Of a stretch of DNA of 64,000 bases, positions 27,017 to 36,047 are shown one piece after another. A program made the translations under genes and the position numbers. The stretch lies in the NCBI GenBank assembly GCA_005223045.1, contig NJBM01000018.1, positions 47,307 to 111,306 of the forward strand, in the 5' to 3' direction. The notes under the pieces were generated by a model. That model was given only the letters and a program-made list of their open reading frames with translations, was not told the DNA's origin and did no database searches. How positions within the stretch are numbered: position 1 is the stretch's first letter; every line of letters starts with the position of its first letter. This DNA comes from Planctomycetes bacterium B3_Pla. GTDB lineage: Bacteria > Planctomycetota > Phycisphaerae > Sedimentisphaerales > Anaerobacaceae.

Positions 27017-27726
27017 GTGGTGCCAGCTAAAGCGGTACGGCGCCGGTCAGATTGTTGTGGTTTGTTGCAGTGACCTCGGCAGTGTGAACGGCCGGACGTC
27101 CGGCTCCATAAGCCGAGCATATTGCTCGCTTTTCACTCGCATCTCTACTTTGCCACGATGGCAAGCTCGGCGGCGATATCGAAGCCGACAACAGCGTCTT
27201 AAAAGATTGTTCGATTAAAAGGTGCGGATGGCGTTCAGGGACCTTGGGGAAGAAGGTGCGCGAACATTGGCAACGCCGCCCTGCTTTGAGAAAGAGAGTA
27301 CATGATCCAGGTAAAGAGAAGGAGTCAGATCTGTTATCATCAGTCATTATATATGCCCAGGATTGTGGATAGATGTTTATTATCCAAACTGTAGGCCCGT
27401 CTTACTTGAAGAAGCGAGCGGGAGAAAGGAGGTGTGTGAGGTGGTGAAAACCGGCAAGTCGTAAGCAAGAGGATGCTTGCGAGGCGCCGAATTAAGCCGG
27501 CCTGTTTTGAGGCGGCAACGCGATTTGAAATTGACGACTGCCAATCGGCGATTTGAAATTGTGAACCTCATAAGGCCCCGGCTCGGCAGTAAAGCGGGCA
27601 CGCTTGCCCGAGCCGGTGAAACAAGTTTTCTGCCCGTTAATTGTGGCTCAGGCTTTTGTTTGGTCTGGGCGTGAAGAACCTTGATTAGCTCTGGAGGCTA
27701 TTATTGGCCTCCCTGGAGCGAATGCT

Positions 27727-28302
27727 ATGAAGAGGGAAATGAAAATGATAAAAAGAACTTTGATTGCGATTGCAGTTGTAGCTTTACTGGCGACTTCGAC
27801 GCAGGCGTTAGGCCCTGACCCTCACACTGGTACTTTCGATAAGCAGTCGAGCATAAAGGTCAACATCATGGAGATGGACATTGGCTGGCCCTTTGAGTAC
27901 AAAGCGCTTGATCTGTGCGCCATTCCCGTGTACATGCACGTTGGCTACTTTGTGCAGGTCTTCGAGTGCCATAAGAGAAAGATCAAGCTGCAGCAGGTTG
28001 ACTGCGGCGACATTGGCCAGGGTAGTGGCGATTGGCCCTGCTACCTTGACTGTGAAGATGTCAAGATCAGAGCCAACTTCGAGGTCAAACTCGGCCTCAA
28101 GAAGGAAAAGAACGCTGCCGGAGATGACATCATCGACAAGTGGGACACTTACTTCGATGGTGGCGACGTCGTTGCCGGCGATGGTGACTGGCACACAGTA
28201 ACAGTCTGCGTCAAGGCCTGGAAGGCCCGCTTGCAGAAGCACTCACCCGGCCAAGAGGTGCAGGTTGGTACACTTTATGTTACAGTAAAGCCCAACGTTT
28301 AG
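27727..28302 (+). CDS. Secreted protein with several cysteines, unknown function
   Basis: A 191-residue exported protein: basic N-terminus, hydrophobic core (TLIAIAVVALLATSTQA) and cleavage near residue 27. The mature part has six cysteines, in DLCAIPV, VFECHKRK, QVDCGD, DWPCYLDCED and VTVCVK, suitable for disulfides outside the cell, plus acidic DGGDVVAGDGDWH near the end that might bind Ca2+. No family recognised. It is followed by a very strong terminator, so it is likely expressed as a single-gene unit. Confidence 0.7.
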   Translation: MKREMKMIKRTLIAIAVVALLATSTQALGPDPHTGTFDKQSSIKVNIMEMDIGWPFEYKALDLCAIPVYMHVGYFVQVFECHKRKIKLQQVDCGDIGQGSGDWPCYLDCEDVKIRANFEVKLGLKKEKNAAGDDIIDKWDTYFDGGDVVAGDGDWHTVTVCVKAWKARLQKHSPGQEVQVGTLYVTVKPNV

Positions 28303-28341
28303 AGCACACTCTTTCGTAAGAAAGAGCAAGTGAAGTAAACA

Positions 28342-28379
28342 GGGAGGGATGAAGAAATTCATCCCTCCCTTTGTTTTTC
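28342..28379 (+). terminator. Strong Rho-independent terminator
   Basis: A perfect 12-bp stem (28342-28353 with 28358-28369) closed by a GAAA tetraloop and followed by TTTGTTTTT. It sits 40 bases after the secreted-protein gene; a second small hairpin (CTCTTTC/GAAAGAG) lies just upstream. Confidence 0.9.
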
Positions 28380-28458
28380 GATGAGTTGGGGGCACTTAAA
28401 CCGGACTGATCGGGCGAGGCGCCTGAGAGTTTATTTATGCCCGAATCACCATTACCGG

Positions 28459-29391
28459 TCAATCCTTCGCAGCCGTGCGCCGCTGACGAGACTTTCGCGC
28501 AGCCTTGGTCTTGCATAACTTGCACCATGTTGCCAGACCGTCCTTGCACGATGCGTTCTTGTGGAACTCGCTCCGGACCTTCCACTCGTCACATTTGCGG
28601 CAAAGTTTCTGCTCCACTCCATCGGCAACTCGATAGTAGTCCTCATACCGGGTGTCTCTTCCGCTGGGACCGGCTTTCCGGCGTTCGTCAGCCTTCTGCA
28701 GGAGTTGTTCGTTGGCAACCGTTAACTCACCAACCTTCAGCTTGAACCGTTCCCCAGCTTGCCTGATTTCGGTAATCTCTTGCCGGAGTTGCTCGTTGGC
28801 AACCGCCAGCTCGCCAACCTTCCGCTTGAGATTTTTCTCTGTCTGCTTGCTCTCGACGAGCTCGTGCTGGAGTTGCTCCTTACCGGCGGTTGTCTCGGCG
28901 CCCTGCACTTTCAGGCGTTCCTCAACTTGCTTGCTCTGTGACGATTCTTGCCGGACTTCTTCGCCGGCGACCTTCAACTCGGCAACTTCGCGTTCGAGTC
29001 GCGCCTTAGTTTGATCGCGTTCGATGATTTCGCATTGCAGTTGCCCGACCGGGTCGTCTGAGCCTTCCGGCTGTTCTGCCGCCGTGCTCCACTTCCGCCG
29101 ATTTTTCTGCGCTTTGCGAGCATGAGCCGGGCTACCCTTTCTTGGCTTTTTGACGCGCTTGCCGCTTTGATTGGGGCCGGCCAATTTTGTGCCGATGACA
29201 GTCGTCATTTCCGGAACATGACCTGCGTAAACGGTTCTAACCCTCGCTTTTCGCCGTCGCCTTGCAACGAGCAACATCAGAAAAACGAACAGCCCCGCGG
29301 CAATTGTCAGCAGCTCCCATCGCTCCCAAGGCCGCTCGTACAGCAAAAACAGAATCGCCTTAACTTTCTCCATAACGCCGCCAAAAGTCAT
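28459..29391 (-). CDS. Membrane-anchored coiled-coil protein with C-terminal zinc motif
   Basis: A 310-residue protein. One N-terminal helix (ELLTIAAGLFVFLMLLVA) follows the motif YERPWERWELL; then a basic linker, a coiled coil from about residue 110 to 235 with repeated units of KVGELxVANEQL type, and a cysteine motif C-X2-C...C-X2-C (CRKCDEWKVRSEFH, WCKLCK) like the small zinc modules found before HNH domains. No nuclease domain is present. The N-terminal module recurs in the 51-residue protein at 47529-47684. Function unknown. Confidence 0.7.
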   Translation of the reverse strand: MTFGGVMEKVKAILFLLYERPWERWELLTIAAGLFVFLMLLVARRRRKARVRTVYAGHVPEMTTVIGTKLAGPNQSGKRVKKPRKGSPAHARKAQKNRRKWSTAAEQPEGSDDPVGQLQCEIIERDQTKARLEREVAELKVAGEEVRQESSQSKQVEERLKVQGAETTAGKEQLQHELVESKQTEKNLKRKVGELAVANEQLRQEITEIRQAGERFKLKVGELTVANEQLLQKADERRKAGPSGRDTRYEDYYRVADGVEQKLCRKCDEWKVRSEFHKNASCKDGLATWCKLCKTKAARKSRQRRTAAKD

Positions 29392-29764
29392 TCTTCGTCG
29401 TACCTCCGAATCTCAGACCCGGCTCAAACGGGAGAACGGCGTTCCCTTGTGTTCGATTTCGGGACGGTCCATTCCCCATAGAATCAGACTTCGGTTACAT
29501 AAAGAGCTGTATCAGCAACGCCTCGTCATCATTGACATAAACTGCCGGGGCGTTCATATAAAAAACACGGCATCTTCACCCTGCTCTCCGGCACTCATTC
29601 GCTCCCGAAATTGCCCGGTTATACAACGAAACCGGCTCTTGCGTGGTGCAGCGGTATTGAGTTGATTCACTCGCAGACATAACTGCGGAAAAACACTCAT
29701 CTGTTACCAATTCAGCTATTATACCATAATTCCCAACTGTCCGATACAAAATTATTGACTATGC
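29392..29764. other. Intergenic stretch, nothing recognised
   Basis: About 370 bases between two minus-strand genes. I see no gene, repeat or convincing hairpin beyond AT-rich sequence at 29700-29760. Confidence 0.5.
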
Positions 29765-31357
29765 TCATATCGGCTCAATGCGAAGAGTGGTGCGCTCGGC
29801 GGCTTCGAGTTTCAGTTCTAATCCGTCGTGCAGTTCTCTTCCCGTATAATCTTGGGTTTTGCCCGTCCGGATGTGCGTGATCCTGTAAGTCCCGTCAAGC
29901 TCGACGGTAAACCATTCGGGCAGCGTGTTCATTCGGGGCCAGTCTTTCTCAAATCCCATATAATGCTTGTGACGCGGGATATCGAAGATGATTTTGCCCT
30001 CCCACTCTCTTGCAGCTTCGACGATAACGACCAGACCGCCGGCAGTCGGGCAGGCGCCCAATTTCATCCCAACATCCCACGGACGGGCGATCAGGCCCTG
30101 CGTGTGCATCAGGGCGTGCATGACGACTGTTCGCACACCGTTCGCCTGGAGCTTCATCGTGCCCCATAGCTCTGCCGTATCGAGCGGATCGGCCGAGCGG
30201 GCGATGTTGTTGGCGACTTCACTGTCAACCCAATCGAAACCTTCTTTCGCCGGATAGCGGTTGAGCACGTAGATCCCGCCCTCAACCGAATCGGCAAAAC
30301 CGTCGATTGACGTGCCTTCCCATGCGTAATTCCGGTATTTTGGCTTTGAGAGATTTCGCAGGGTTCGCTCGATGTGCGGCCTATAAACAGGTTCGCCTAC
30401 GATCATGTCATAACATATATAGCCGACATAGTTGTATCCCCAGCCGTCGCTCAATCGGCCGCTCGAACCGTCGCGTTTCGTGATATGGTTGTACATCATG
30501 CCGTCTTCGTTGCAGCCCCTGGCAAGAATGGTATCGAAGATACGTTTTAGCTGTTTCTTATAGACCTCGACTCTGTCGCTTTTGAGTTCGGATTCGACGG
30601 CCAGAAGCAATCCGAGGCCGCCGATTATCTCACAGCCGTGGTCGCGCAGTCGCTCCGGCACAAAGTCGTCCTGCGAGAAATAGTAATCACCCAACCGACG
30701 CGCCCATTTGAGATACTTCTTGTTGCCGGTCATCGTGTAGAGCCGGGCGAGCGCCTGGAGCTGTTCGCCGTTGACCTCGATGTTCGTAGAAGGAATCCTG
30801 CCGAAAGGTGTTTCAATACGTGCGTGCTTCCAGACGTCATCCTCGATTTCTTTCATGCGATCGAACCAGTCGGCTTTACCGGTGACTTCGACGATGGCGA
30901 TCAGGCCGTCCTTGACGTACTCCGAAGCCCCGAAGATAAGCGTATCGTAAGAAACCGAATCGTCCTTTTTCCCCTTTTTCAAATCGAATCTTGCCGGTAT
31001 TCGATCCAGATGGTTGCAGAGCTTTCTCTCGGCATCGAGAACATCGCGGATCGGGCCGTAAAGCAGGTCAATATCCGTAACATGAGCCGCCCAGCAGAGA
31101 AACGGATAGCAGTCCGCTGCGGTATCGCGATAATTCCAGCGCCCATCCCCGATATACAACCCGGTATTGGCATCGATCTTCTTGATCGCCACCTCGTGCA
31201 GCCAGCGTTTGACCTTGCTTAGCGAATAACCGGCAATCCCGGCAGAAACCTCGGCCTGTTTGAGACATTTGCTGTCGGTATCTGCCCCGGCACCGACACC
31301 GCCCGGCAAAATGACCATGACAAGAACAGTGATAACAGTATGTTTGAACATTCTCAT
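29765..31357 (-). CDS. Secreted (alpha/alpha) barrel-like protein, probable carbohydrate-active
   Basis: A 530-residue exported protein with a signal peptide (FKHTVITVLVMVILPGGVGA). The body is rich in paired helices with aromatic and acidic loops, for example GLYIGDGRWNYRDTAADCYPFL, NGEQLQALARLYTMTGNKKYLKWARRLG-like repeats and LSDGWGYNYVGYICYDM, in the manner of (alpha/alpha)6-barrel glycosidases or lyases. A C-terminal beta-rich region follows. I cannot name a family. ATG 31357 has AAGGAG six to seven bases upstream, so the longer frame to 31429 is not used. Confidence 0.7.
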   Translation of the reverse strand: MRMFKHTVITVLVMVILPGGVGAGADTDSKCLKQAEVSAGIAGYSLSKVKRWLHEVAIKKIDANTGLYIGDGRWNYRDTAADCYPFLCWAAHVTDIDLLYGPIRDVLDAERKLCNHLDRIPARFDLKKGKKDDSVSYDTLIFGASEYVKDGLIAIVEVTGKADWFDRMKEIEDDVWKHARIETPFGRIPSTNIEVNGEQLQALARLYTMTGNKKYLKWARRLGDYYFSQDDFVPERLRDHGCEIIGGLGLLLAVESELKSDRVEVYKKQLKRIFDTILARGCNEDGMMYNHITKRDGSSGRLSDGWGYNYVGYICYDMIVGEPVYRPHIERTLRNLSKPKYRNYAWEGTSIDGFADSVEGGIYVLNRYPAKEGFDWVDSEVANNIARSADPLDTAELWGTMKLQANGVRTVVMHALMHTQGLIARPWDVGMKLGACPTAGGLVVIVEAAREWEGKIIFDIPRHKHYMGFEKDWPRMNTLPEWFTVELDGTYRITHIRTGKTQDYTGRELHDGLELKLEAAERTTLRIEPI

Positions 31358-31489
31358 TTTTCTCTCCTTAACAAGCCATCCCGACACACCGGGACTGAAC
31401 CGAATTTCCACAAAGAATATCAAAACCATCCCCGGAATTCCATCTTTCCGGCAACTTCACAGCCGCAAACAAGCTCCCGACATCCGTTC

Positions 31490-32760
31490 ATTTTATGTCC
31501 GATTGGGTTTGTTTCCCCGGAACCGCCGGAGGGCTAATTCCCCTAAGCCTTCCCCACAAAAGAGCTTACGCCTATTCAGCCCTCCGGAAATTGGCTTTGT
31601 TTTTTCAAATGGACTCATAGCCACAGAGGCAAGGAGAGGCACACAAGGCATAAGGAATAAGGAATAAGGCAAAATCCTAAATTCTCCATTCCACATACGC
31701 AATACGCAATACGACATACGAAATTGGCTTTGTTTTTTGGGAGTCTCATGCGGCCATGTTTTCATAATCCCTTCTCGCATAAGAGCTTACGCCTATTTAC
31801 ACCTCCTGCAAATTGGCTTTGTTTTTTCAAACGTTGCTCCGCCAAAGGCGATCTGCGCCATACGACATACGAAATACGCAATACGATATACGAAATTGGC
31901 TTTGTTTATTCAAATTCCATTTCGCAATACGCATCACGCAGCACTCAATACGAAATAGATTGGGTTTGTTTTTTCAAAACGTGTTCGTAGCCACAAAGGC
32001 ACCAAGTCACTAAGTTGCCCTTCAACATTCGCCATTCCTTGTTCGACATTGGATATTCCAATGCTGTCTGCCTTGTGATTCCCTGCTGTCCTGATCCCCA
32101 CCCCCTGATATCATGGTTTCCTGATTGCCGTGTCTTCCGCCTTTTACCTTTTCACTTTTGCCTTTTACCTTTTCTTCACTTTTTCCCTTTACCTTTTTCC
32201 TTTTTCCTTGTCTCTCCTGCCTTATTTCTCCCACCCGCTATACGCTGTACGCTGTACGCTATTAACATTCGTTTTCTATCTATCATACACTCTATCCCCT
32301 GGTTGTCAAGTCAAATCATATAAATAGAGGCATTTGCCACAGACGCCGTCCTGAGCGTAGTCGAAGGATTGCACTGATAAACACGGCTTTGGAATCACCA
32401 CGAAGGGCAAGGAGAGGCACGAAGAAAAACCATAATCAATAGTCAATAATCAATAATCAATTGAAAGGGCCACAGAGAAAAAGAGGATTTTGCCACAGAT
32501 TTCACTGCTTACACGGATTTTTGGCCGCATAGGCCGTCCCTTCGACATTGGATGTTCCGTGTTCTCCCTAAGGGGACGCCTTACGGCGGATATTGGATAT
32601 TCCAATGCTTTTCGCCTCCTGATTCCCTGTTAGCCTGATTGCCCATCCCTGATATCCTGATTTCCTGTTCCCCTGCCTTCTGTTTTTCCCTCTTTTTTCC
32701 CTCTTTTTTCCCATTTTTTCAAATTTTTTCATTTTTTGTATCAACATTTGGCCTTCCACA
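31490..32760. repeat. Island of mixed degenerate intergenic repeats
   Basis: No gene from 31358 to 33072. The stretch is built from reused words: six copies of a unit like AAATTGGCTTTGTTTTTTCA (near 31502, 31590, 31722, 31811, 31894 and 31962); tandem (A/G)NATACG units at 31694-31722 and 31858-31960; a 55-base direct repeat (31556-31610 and 31778-31832, beginning AAAGAGCTTACGCCTATT-like); two copies of an 80-base module starting TTGGATATTCCAATGC (near 32051 and 32598); CCACAGAGGCA/CCACGAAGG words; and pyrimidine runs of TTTTACC type. Short frames here are products of the repeats. Confidence 0.8.
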
Positions 32761-33072
32761 GACGCCTTTATTAGTGAAGAGCCAATAGTTCTTTGTGAAT
32801 AGTGAATTGATGGGCCAAGGCCACGAGGTACGCATCATGTGATGTAAGATACGAATCTGTTTGGGATACGCAACTGTTTGGCGGGAAGTATGGGGTTGTG
32901 GCTTGATAACCTAATATCGGATGGGAAAAGTGCGAAAGGCCCTATTCTTCCTGAGTTATTCTCAATTTTTCGATAGAATCGGTTGATATTTTTCTAACTT
33001 GAAGCCATTCTTGATGGAAGTTGTGGAATCTCACAGAAAAATGGTCAAGCGGGGCACGAACGGTTTCTCTAT

Positions 33073-33399
33073 ATGAATCTAAAGCCTGTATTAGAACACG
33101 TTGGAGTGCTGAGGAACCAACTCCTAGTCTTCGTGATGTTGGGGGTCGTCGTGCTCAATTTGTCCGCGTATAGTCTCAGGAACGAGACAGAAGATTGGAT
33201 GAAGATATGCGGCGTGGCCATGCACTTTTTGGCTCTGGTGATCTTCGTCGGTTCGCTAGTCTTCTACTGTTGGCTTCTTGTTCGTTTGCCGGGCACTGCC
33301 ATGGAGAGAGAATTCTCCAAGGGGGCGCGTGCCGCCCTCAAAGAACACAGCCAGCAACAAAAGAAAAGGCAATCCCGCACAAGCAGAAACAAATCATGA
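33073..33399 (+). CDS. Small two-helix membrane protein, partner of the MinD-like ATPase
   Basis: A 108-residue protein with two membrane helices (residues 15-35, LLVFVMLGVVVLNLSAYSL-like, and 47-72) and a basic, Gln-rich cytosolic tail. No family recognised. Its stop overlaps the next start (ATGA), so the two genes are probably translated together and the products may interact. The start has no clear ribosome site. Confidence 0.6.
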   Translation: MNLKPVLEHVGVLRNQLLVFVMLGVVVLNLSAYSLRNETEDWMKICGVAMHFLALVIFVGSLVFYCWLLVRLPGTAMEREFSKGARAALKEHSQQQKKRQSRTSRNKS

Positions 33400-34826
33400 G
33401 AAGCGAAGAGCCTTATATTGTATCTTTCGTGAGCGGAAAAGGCGGCGTGGGTAAGACAATGCTCGCCGTTGCGTTCGCCAAAGAGTTATCTCTCGGGAGT
33501 CCGACTTTACTCATCGACCTTGATTTCTTCAATCGGGGTCTCTCTGCGCTGCTGGGTAGCAAGAACCCTATCACGACTGTCCCCAAGCCTCGATTTCTTA
33601 GGAGCAACAAAACAACCGAAGACGACACATGGAGTGTTGTGAAGAGCACTAACAACCTTTATCACATTACATATCCTGACCTCCGGCCGAGCGAGATGCG
33701 AAGATTCGCAACACTCCCTGTGGAACGTTTGGCGGATGCCCTAAAGGAGTTCGTTCAACAAACTGCCGAAAAGTGTGGGTGCTCTTTTGTGGTATTGGAT
33801 TGCCACGGCGGGCCGGATAATTCTTCCTTTGCTGCGAGCATAATCTCCGACGACACGCTGCTGATCTCCGAGCCGGATCGTGTCACGTTTCGAGGTACAC
33901 TGAATTTCTTGCGTCAACTCGACACGGCAAGCGATGAAAGTGATTTGCAGATCCATCTTGTGTTCAACAAGGTTGTGCCTCATTTCTCCGGTTTCTTTCT
34001 AAAGACTTTCTACAATCGGACTATCAGATCAGAATTCGGTGGTCGGCCCCTACTCGGCATCTTTCCATTGGAGGTATATCTGACGAAAGAATTTGAGAAA
34101 CAGCCGTTTCTGACCAAGGTTTACCCGAACTCTCTGCTGGCAAAGAAGACCCGCCTGATGATTCATACCTTGCTTGCGTCGCGCCGGCGCGTAACCCTAT
34201 CGCCTGCGATTCGCAAGATCTCTCGGCCCGTTAGATGGTTTAGAATGATGTCTCTTGGCAAGTTACCCTGGTTTCTCGACTCGAATAAAATCATGTTTCT
34301 TTTAGTTGCATTCCTTGTCCTCTCTCTTTTTGGCAATCATGTTCTCTCGCTCCATCATAGGCCTGGCAAACTCGGCGACTTTTTTGGCGGCATTAGCATG
34401 AGTTCCGTGGCTGGTGCTCTTGTGGTCGGGTTGCTCACGCTTTGGGTGGTCTTCACCCTGTTCATCGGATGGTTCAGGATGCTGGACCGCAAGTTCGTCT
34501 ACTTCATGCGAGCCAAGAGTCACTCACTTGCCGTACCAGTTTACCTTGCATTATGCGCCACAATCTTTCCAGCATTGTGGGGGTATGGCGCCGCGATCGG
34601 GCTATGTGTGCGCGAATACGGGTCGCCCACGGACTCGCCTGGGGAGTTGGCGGTGCTGTGTATGCTTGCGCTCTTTTCGGCGGGATTTCTGTCTACCCAA
34701 GCGTGGAAGACTTACAGACTCCGTCTTGAAAGACAGCCGCTCGAAATGGCCCTGCGCACCCTATTCTTTATCTATCTGTTGGTTGCGTCCTCCTCTGGTG
34801 CCCTCATGACGTGGGGCGAGTGGTAA
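33396..34826 (+). CDS. MinD/ParA-type ATPase fused to a multi-pass membrane domain
   Basis: A 476-residue protein. Residues 8-21 give the deviant Walker A SGKGGVGKT with both signature lysines (K15, K20); LLIDLDFFNRGLSALLG is the A' motif and VVLDCHGGPDNSS the switch II region; HLVFNKVVP is the guanine-loop-like element. This is the SIMIBI MinD/ParA class. From about residue 290 on there are five hydrophobic helices, so the ATPase is permanently in the membrane, unlike MinD or ParA. It starts inside the stop of the small membrane gene; the long frame from 33195 is a shadow. Role unknown. Confidence 0.8.
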   Translation: MRSEEPYIVSFVSGKGGVGKTMLAVAFAKELSLGSPTLLIDLDFFNRGLSALLGSKNPITTVPKPRFLRSNKTTEDDTWSVVKSTNNLYHITYPDLRPSEMRRFATLPVERLADALKEFVQQTAEKCGCSFVVLDCHGGPDNSSFAASIISDDTLLISEPDRVTFRGTLNFLRQLDTASDESDLQIHLVFNKVVPHFSGFFLKTFYNRTIRSEFGGRPLLGIFPLEVYLTKEFEKQPFLTKVYPNSLLAKKTRLMIHTLLASRRRVTLSPAIRKISRPVRWFRMMSLGKLPWFLDSNKIMFLLVAFLVLSLFGNHVLSLHHRPGKLGDFFGGISMSSVAGALVVGLLTLWVVFTLFIGWFRMLDRKFVYFMRAKSHSLAVPVYLALCATIFPALWGYGAAIGLCVREYGSPTDSPGELAVLCMLALFSAGFLSTQAWKTYRLRLERQPLEMALRTLFFIYLLVASSSGALMTWGEW

Positions 34827-34993
34827 CAGTTAACAGCTAAGATGCTTCAGCAATATACGATTGGCGGGCGCGTCATAATTCGTCGCTCGTGTTTCGTATT
34901 GTGTACATCGTGTAGCGGATAGGCATGATTGGAGCACGGTGTATACCGCACATTGTTGGTGGGCGGAGCCAACGCTGCAAAAGCCGCTTGGTG

Positions 34994-35617
34994 CTACTTT
35001 TTGATATTTGCGGTGACTATTAAGAATGCGACCGTATTTTCATTTTGTGTTGATCCGATAAGCGTTGGCTTTCCCGGCTGAAGATAGGCTCTGCCGTACC
35101 AATTACTTTCTATGATCGCAGGCCGTCCTTTATCGGCGTGGGGCTTGTCCTTTATCAAGGCAGTATGCTTGAAAGTTAGTTCCACGAGCAGCTTTGTCCC
35201 GCTCAGGACCTGTACCTCAGCCCTCAGAGAAGTGCCAAAGTCTTCATACTCTAAAACCGGGTTCGAGACGCCCGTGTAGAATCCCTGCCGGACAATCGAG
35301 TCCGTCTTGGCCTGTTCGTTCTGGCCGACTTCCAACCTTGCCGCTGCTTTGAGCGCTCGGGCATTTTGTTCCTTTAAGTATTTCAGAATGTGCTCTGCCG
35401 TAACCGATTCGGAGCCCTGGCTGATAGTAGGAACGCCCAAATTATACAATTCCATAAGCCGTACCTCCACCATGAATGCCTCCAGCCGGACCGTTGAGTC
35501 TTTGTACGGATCTTCAGGTTGGGCGGCCTGCCCAGTTGGGGCCGGAACATGTCCCGCCAGGCACAGAAATACGAAAATGGCAGTTGCCAATATGAGCATG
35601 GTTTTTGGGCATCTCAT
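34994..35617 (-). CDS. Exported protein with faint secretin-like motif
   Basis: A 207-residue protein with a signal peptide (LILATAIFVFLCLAGHV). The mature N-terminus, VRLEAFMVEVRLMELYNLGV, recalls the strand-turn that opens secretin (GspD/PilQ) domains, and the final TVAFLIVTANIKK resembles the last strands of that domain, but the protein is too short to be a secretin. AAAGGA is seven bases before the ATG. Function unknown. Confidence 0.6.
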   Translation of the reverse strand: MRCPKTMLILATAIFVFLCLAGHVPAPTGQAAQPEDPYKDSTVRLEAFMVEVRLMELYNLGVPTISQGSESVTAEHILKYLKEQNARALKAAARLEVGQNEQAKTDSIVRQGFYTGVSNPVLEYEDFGTSLRAEVQVLSGTKLLVELTFKHTALIKDKPHADKGRPAIIESNWYGRAYLQPGKPTLIGSTQNENTVAFLIVTANIKK

Positions 35618-35709
35618 CGTTTTTTCCTTTCAATTGTATAAACCTGGGTTGCCCCCCTACTACAATAGGCATGGAGCAGCCCTCTCGTAACGCGAAAATT
35701 TTCATTTCG

Positions 35710-35750
35710 TTGTGCGTATTGCGTATTGCGTAGTGCGTATAGCGTACAGC
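35710..35750. repeat. Tandem GCGTATT-type repeat
   Basis: Five imperfect units such as GCGTATT, GCGTAGT and GCGTATA in tandem; reverse complement of the ATACGC words in the 31.7-kb island. Confidence 0.65.
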
Positions 35751-35756
35751 AAACAG

Positions 35757-35878
35757 TCATTCCGAGCGCACCGTTAGGCGTCCCCCAGGGAGAGCGAAGC
35801 GTAGTCGAGAAATCTATTTAAACAGACCCCTCGACCCTTCGGCTACGCTCAGGGCAAGCTTCATTCGCTCGGGGTGAC
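35757..35878. repeat. 122-bp imperfect palindromic element (REP/MITE-like)
   Basis: GTCATTCCGAGCG at 35757-35769 is the inverted mate of CGCTCGGGGTGAC at 35866-35878. Inside lie AGCGAAGCGTAGTCGAG and CTCGACCCTTCGGCTACGCT, a second inverted pair. A fragment of the same sequence (CCTGAGCGTAGTCGAAGGA) occurs near 32350. Elements of this kind recur in many bacterial genomes; no transposase is present. Confidence 0.65.
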
Positions 35879-36047
35879 AACGAGGCCGGTGTGCGAAGTC
35901 GGCGGCTTTGCAGCCGTACGCACGGGTAAAATGTTAAATGTTTTTATTGTTGTCCTTTTTTGAAGAAGAAATGTAAAATTGACCGAACAGTTGAGTGCAT
36001 TGAAGACATCTTGATTACAGTGCAAGAGGGCACTTGCGTTATAGAAT

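Noticed and set aside
26891..27218. 60- and 69-codon frames starting at the CATGGAGGA words
   Set aside because: Codon content looks random, the two products are unrelated after two residues, and they overlap the duplicated module.
31493..32323. Several 65-135 codon frames rich in FEKTKPI, CLFKF or FYLFTF
   Set aside because: Translations of the degenerate intergenic repeats.
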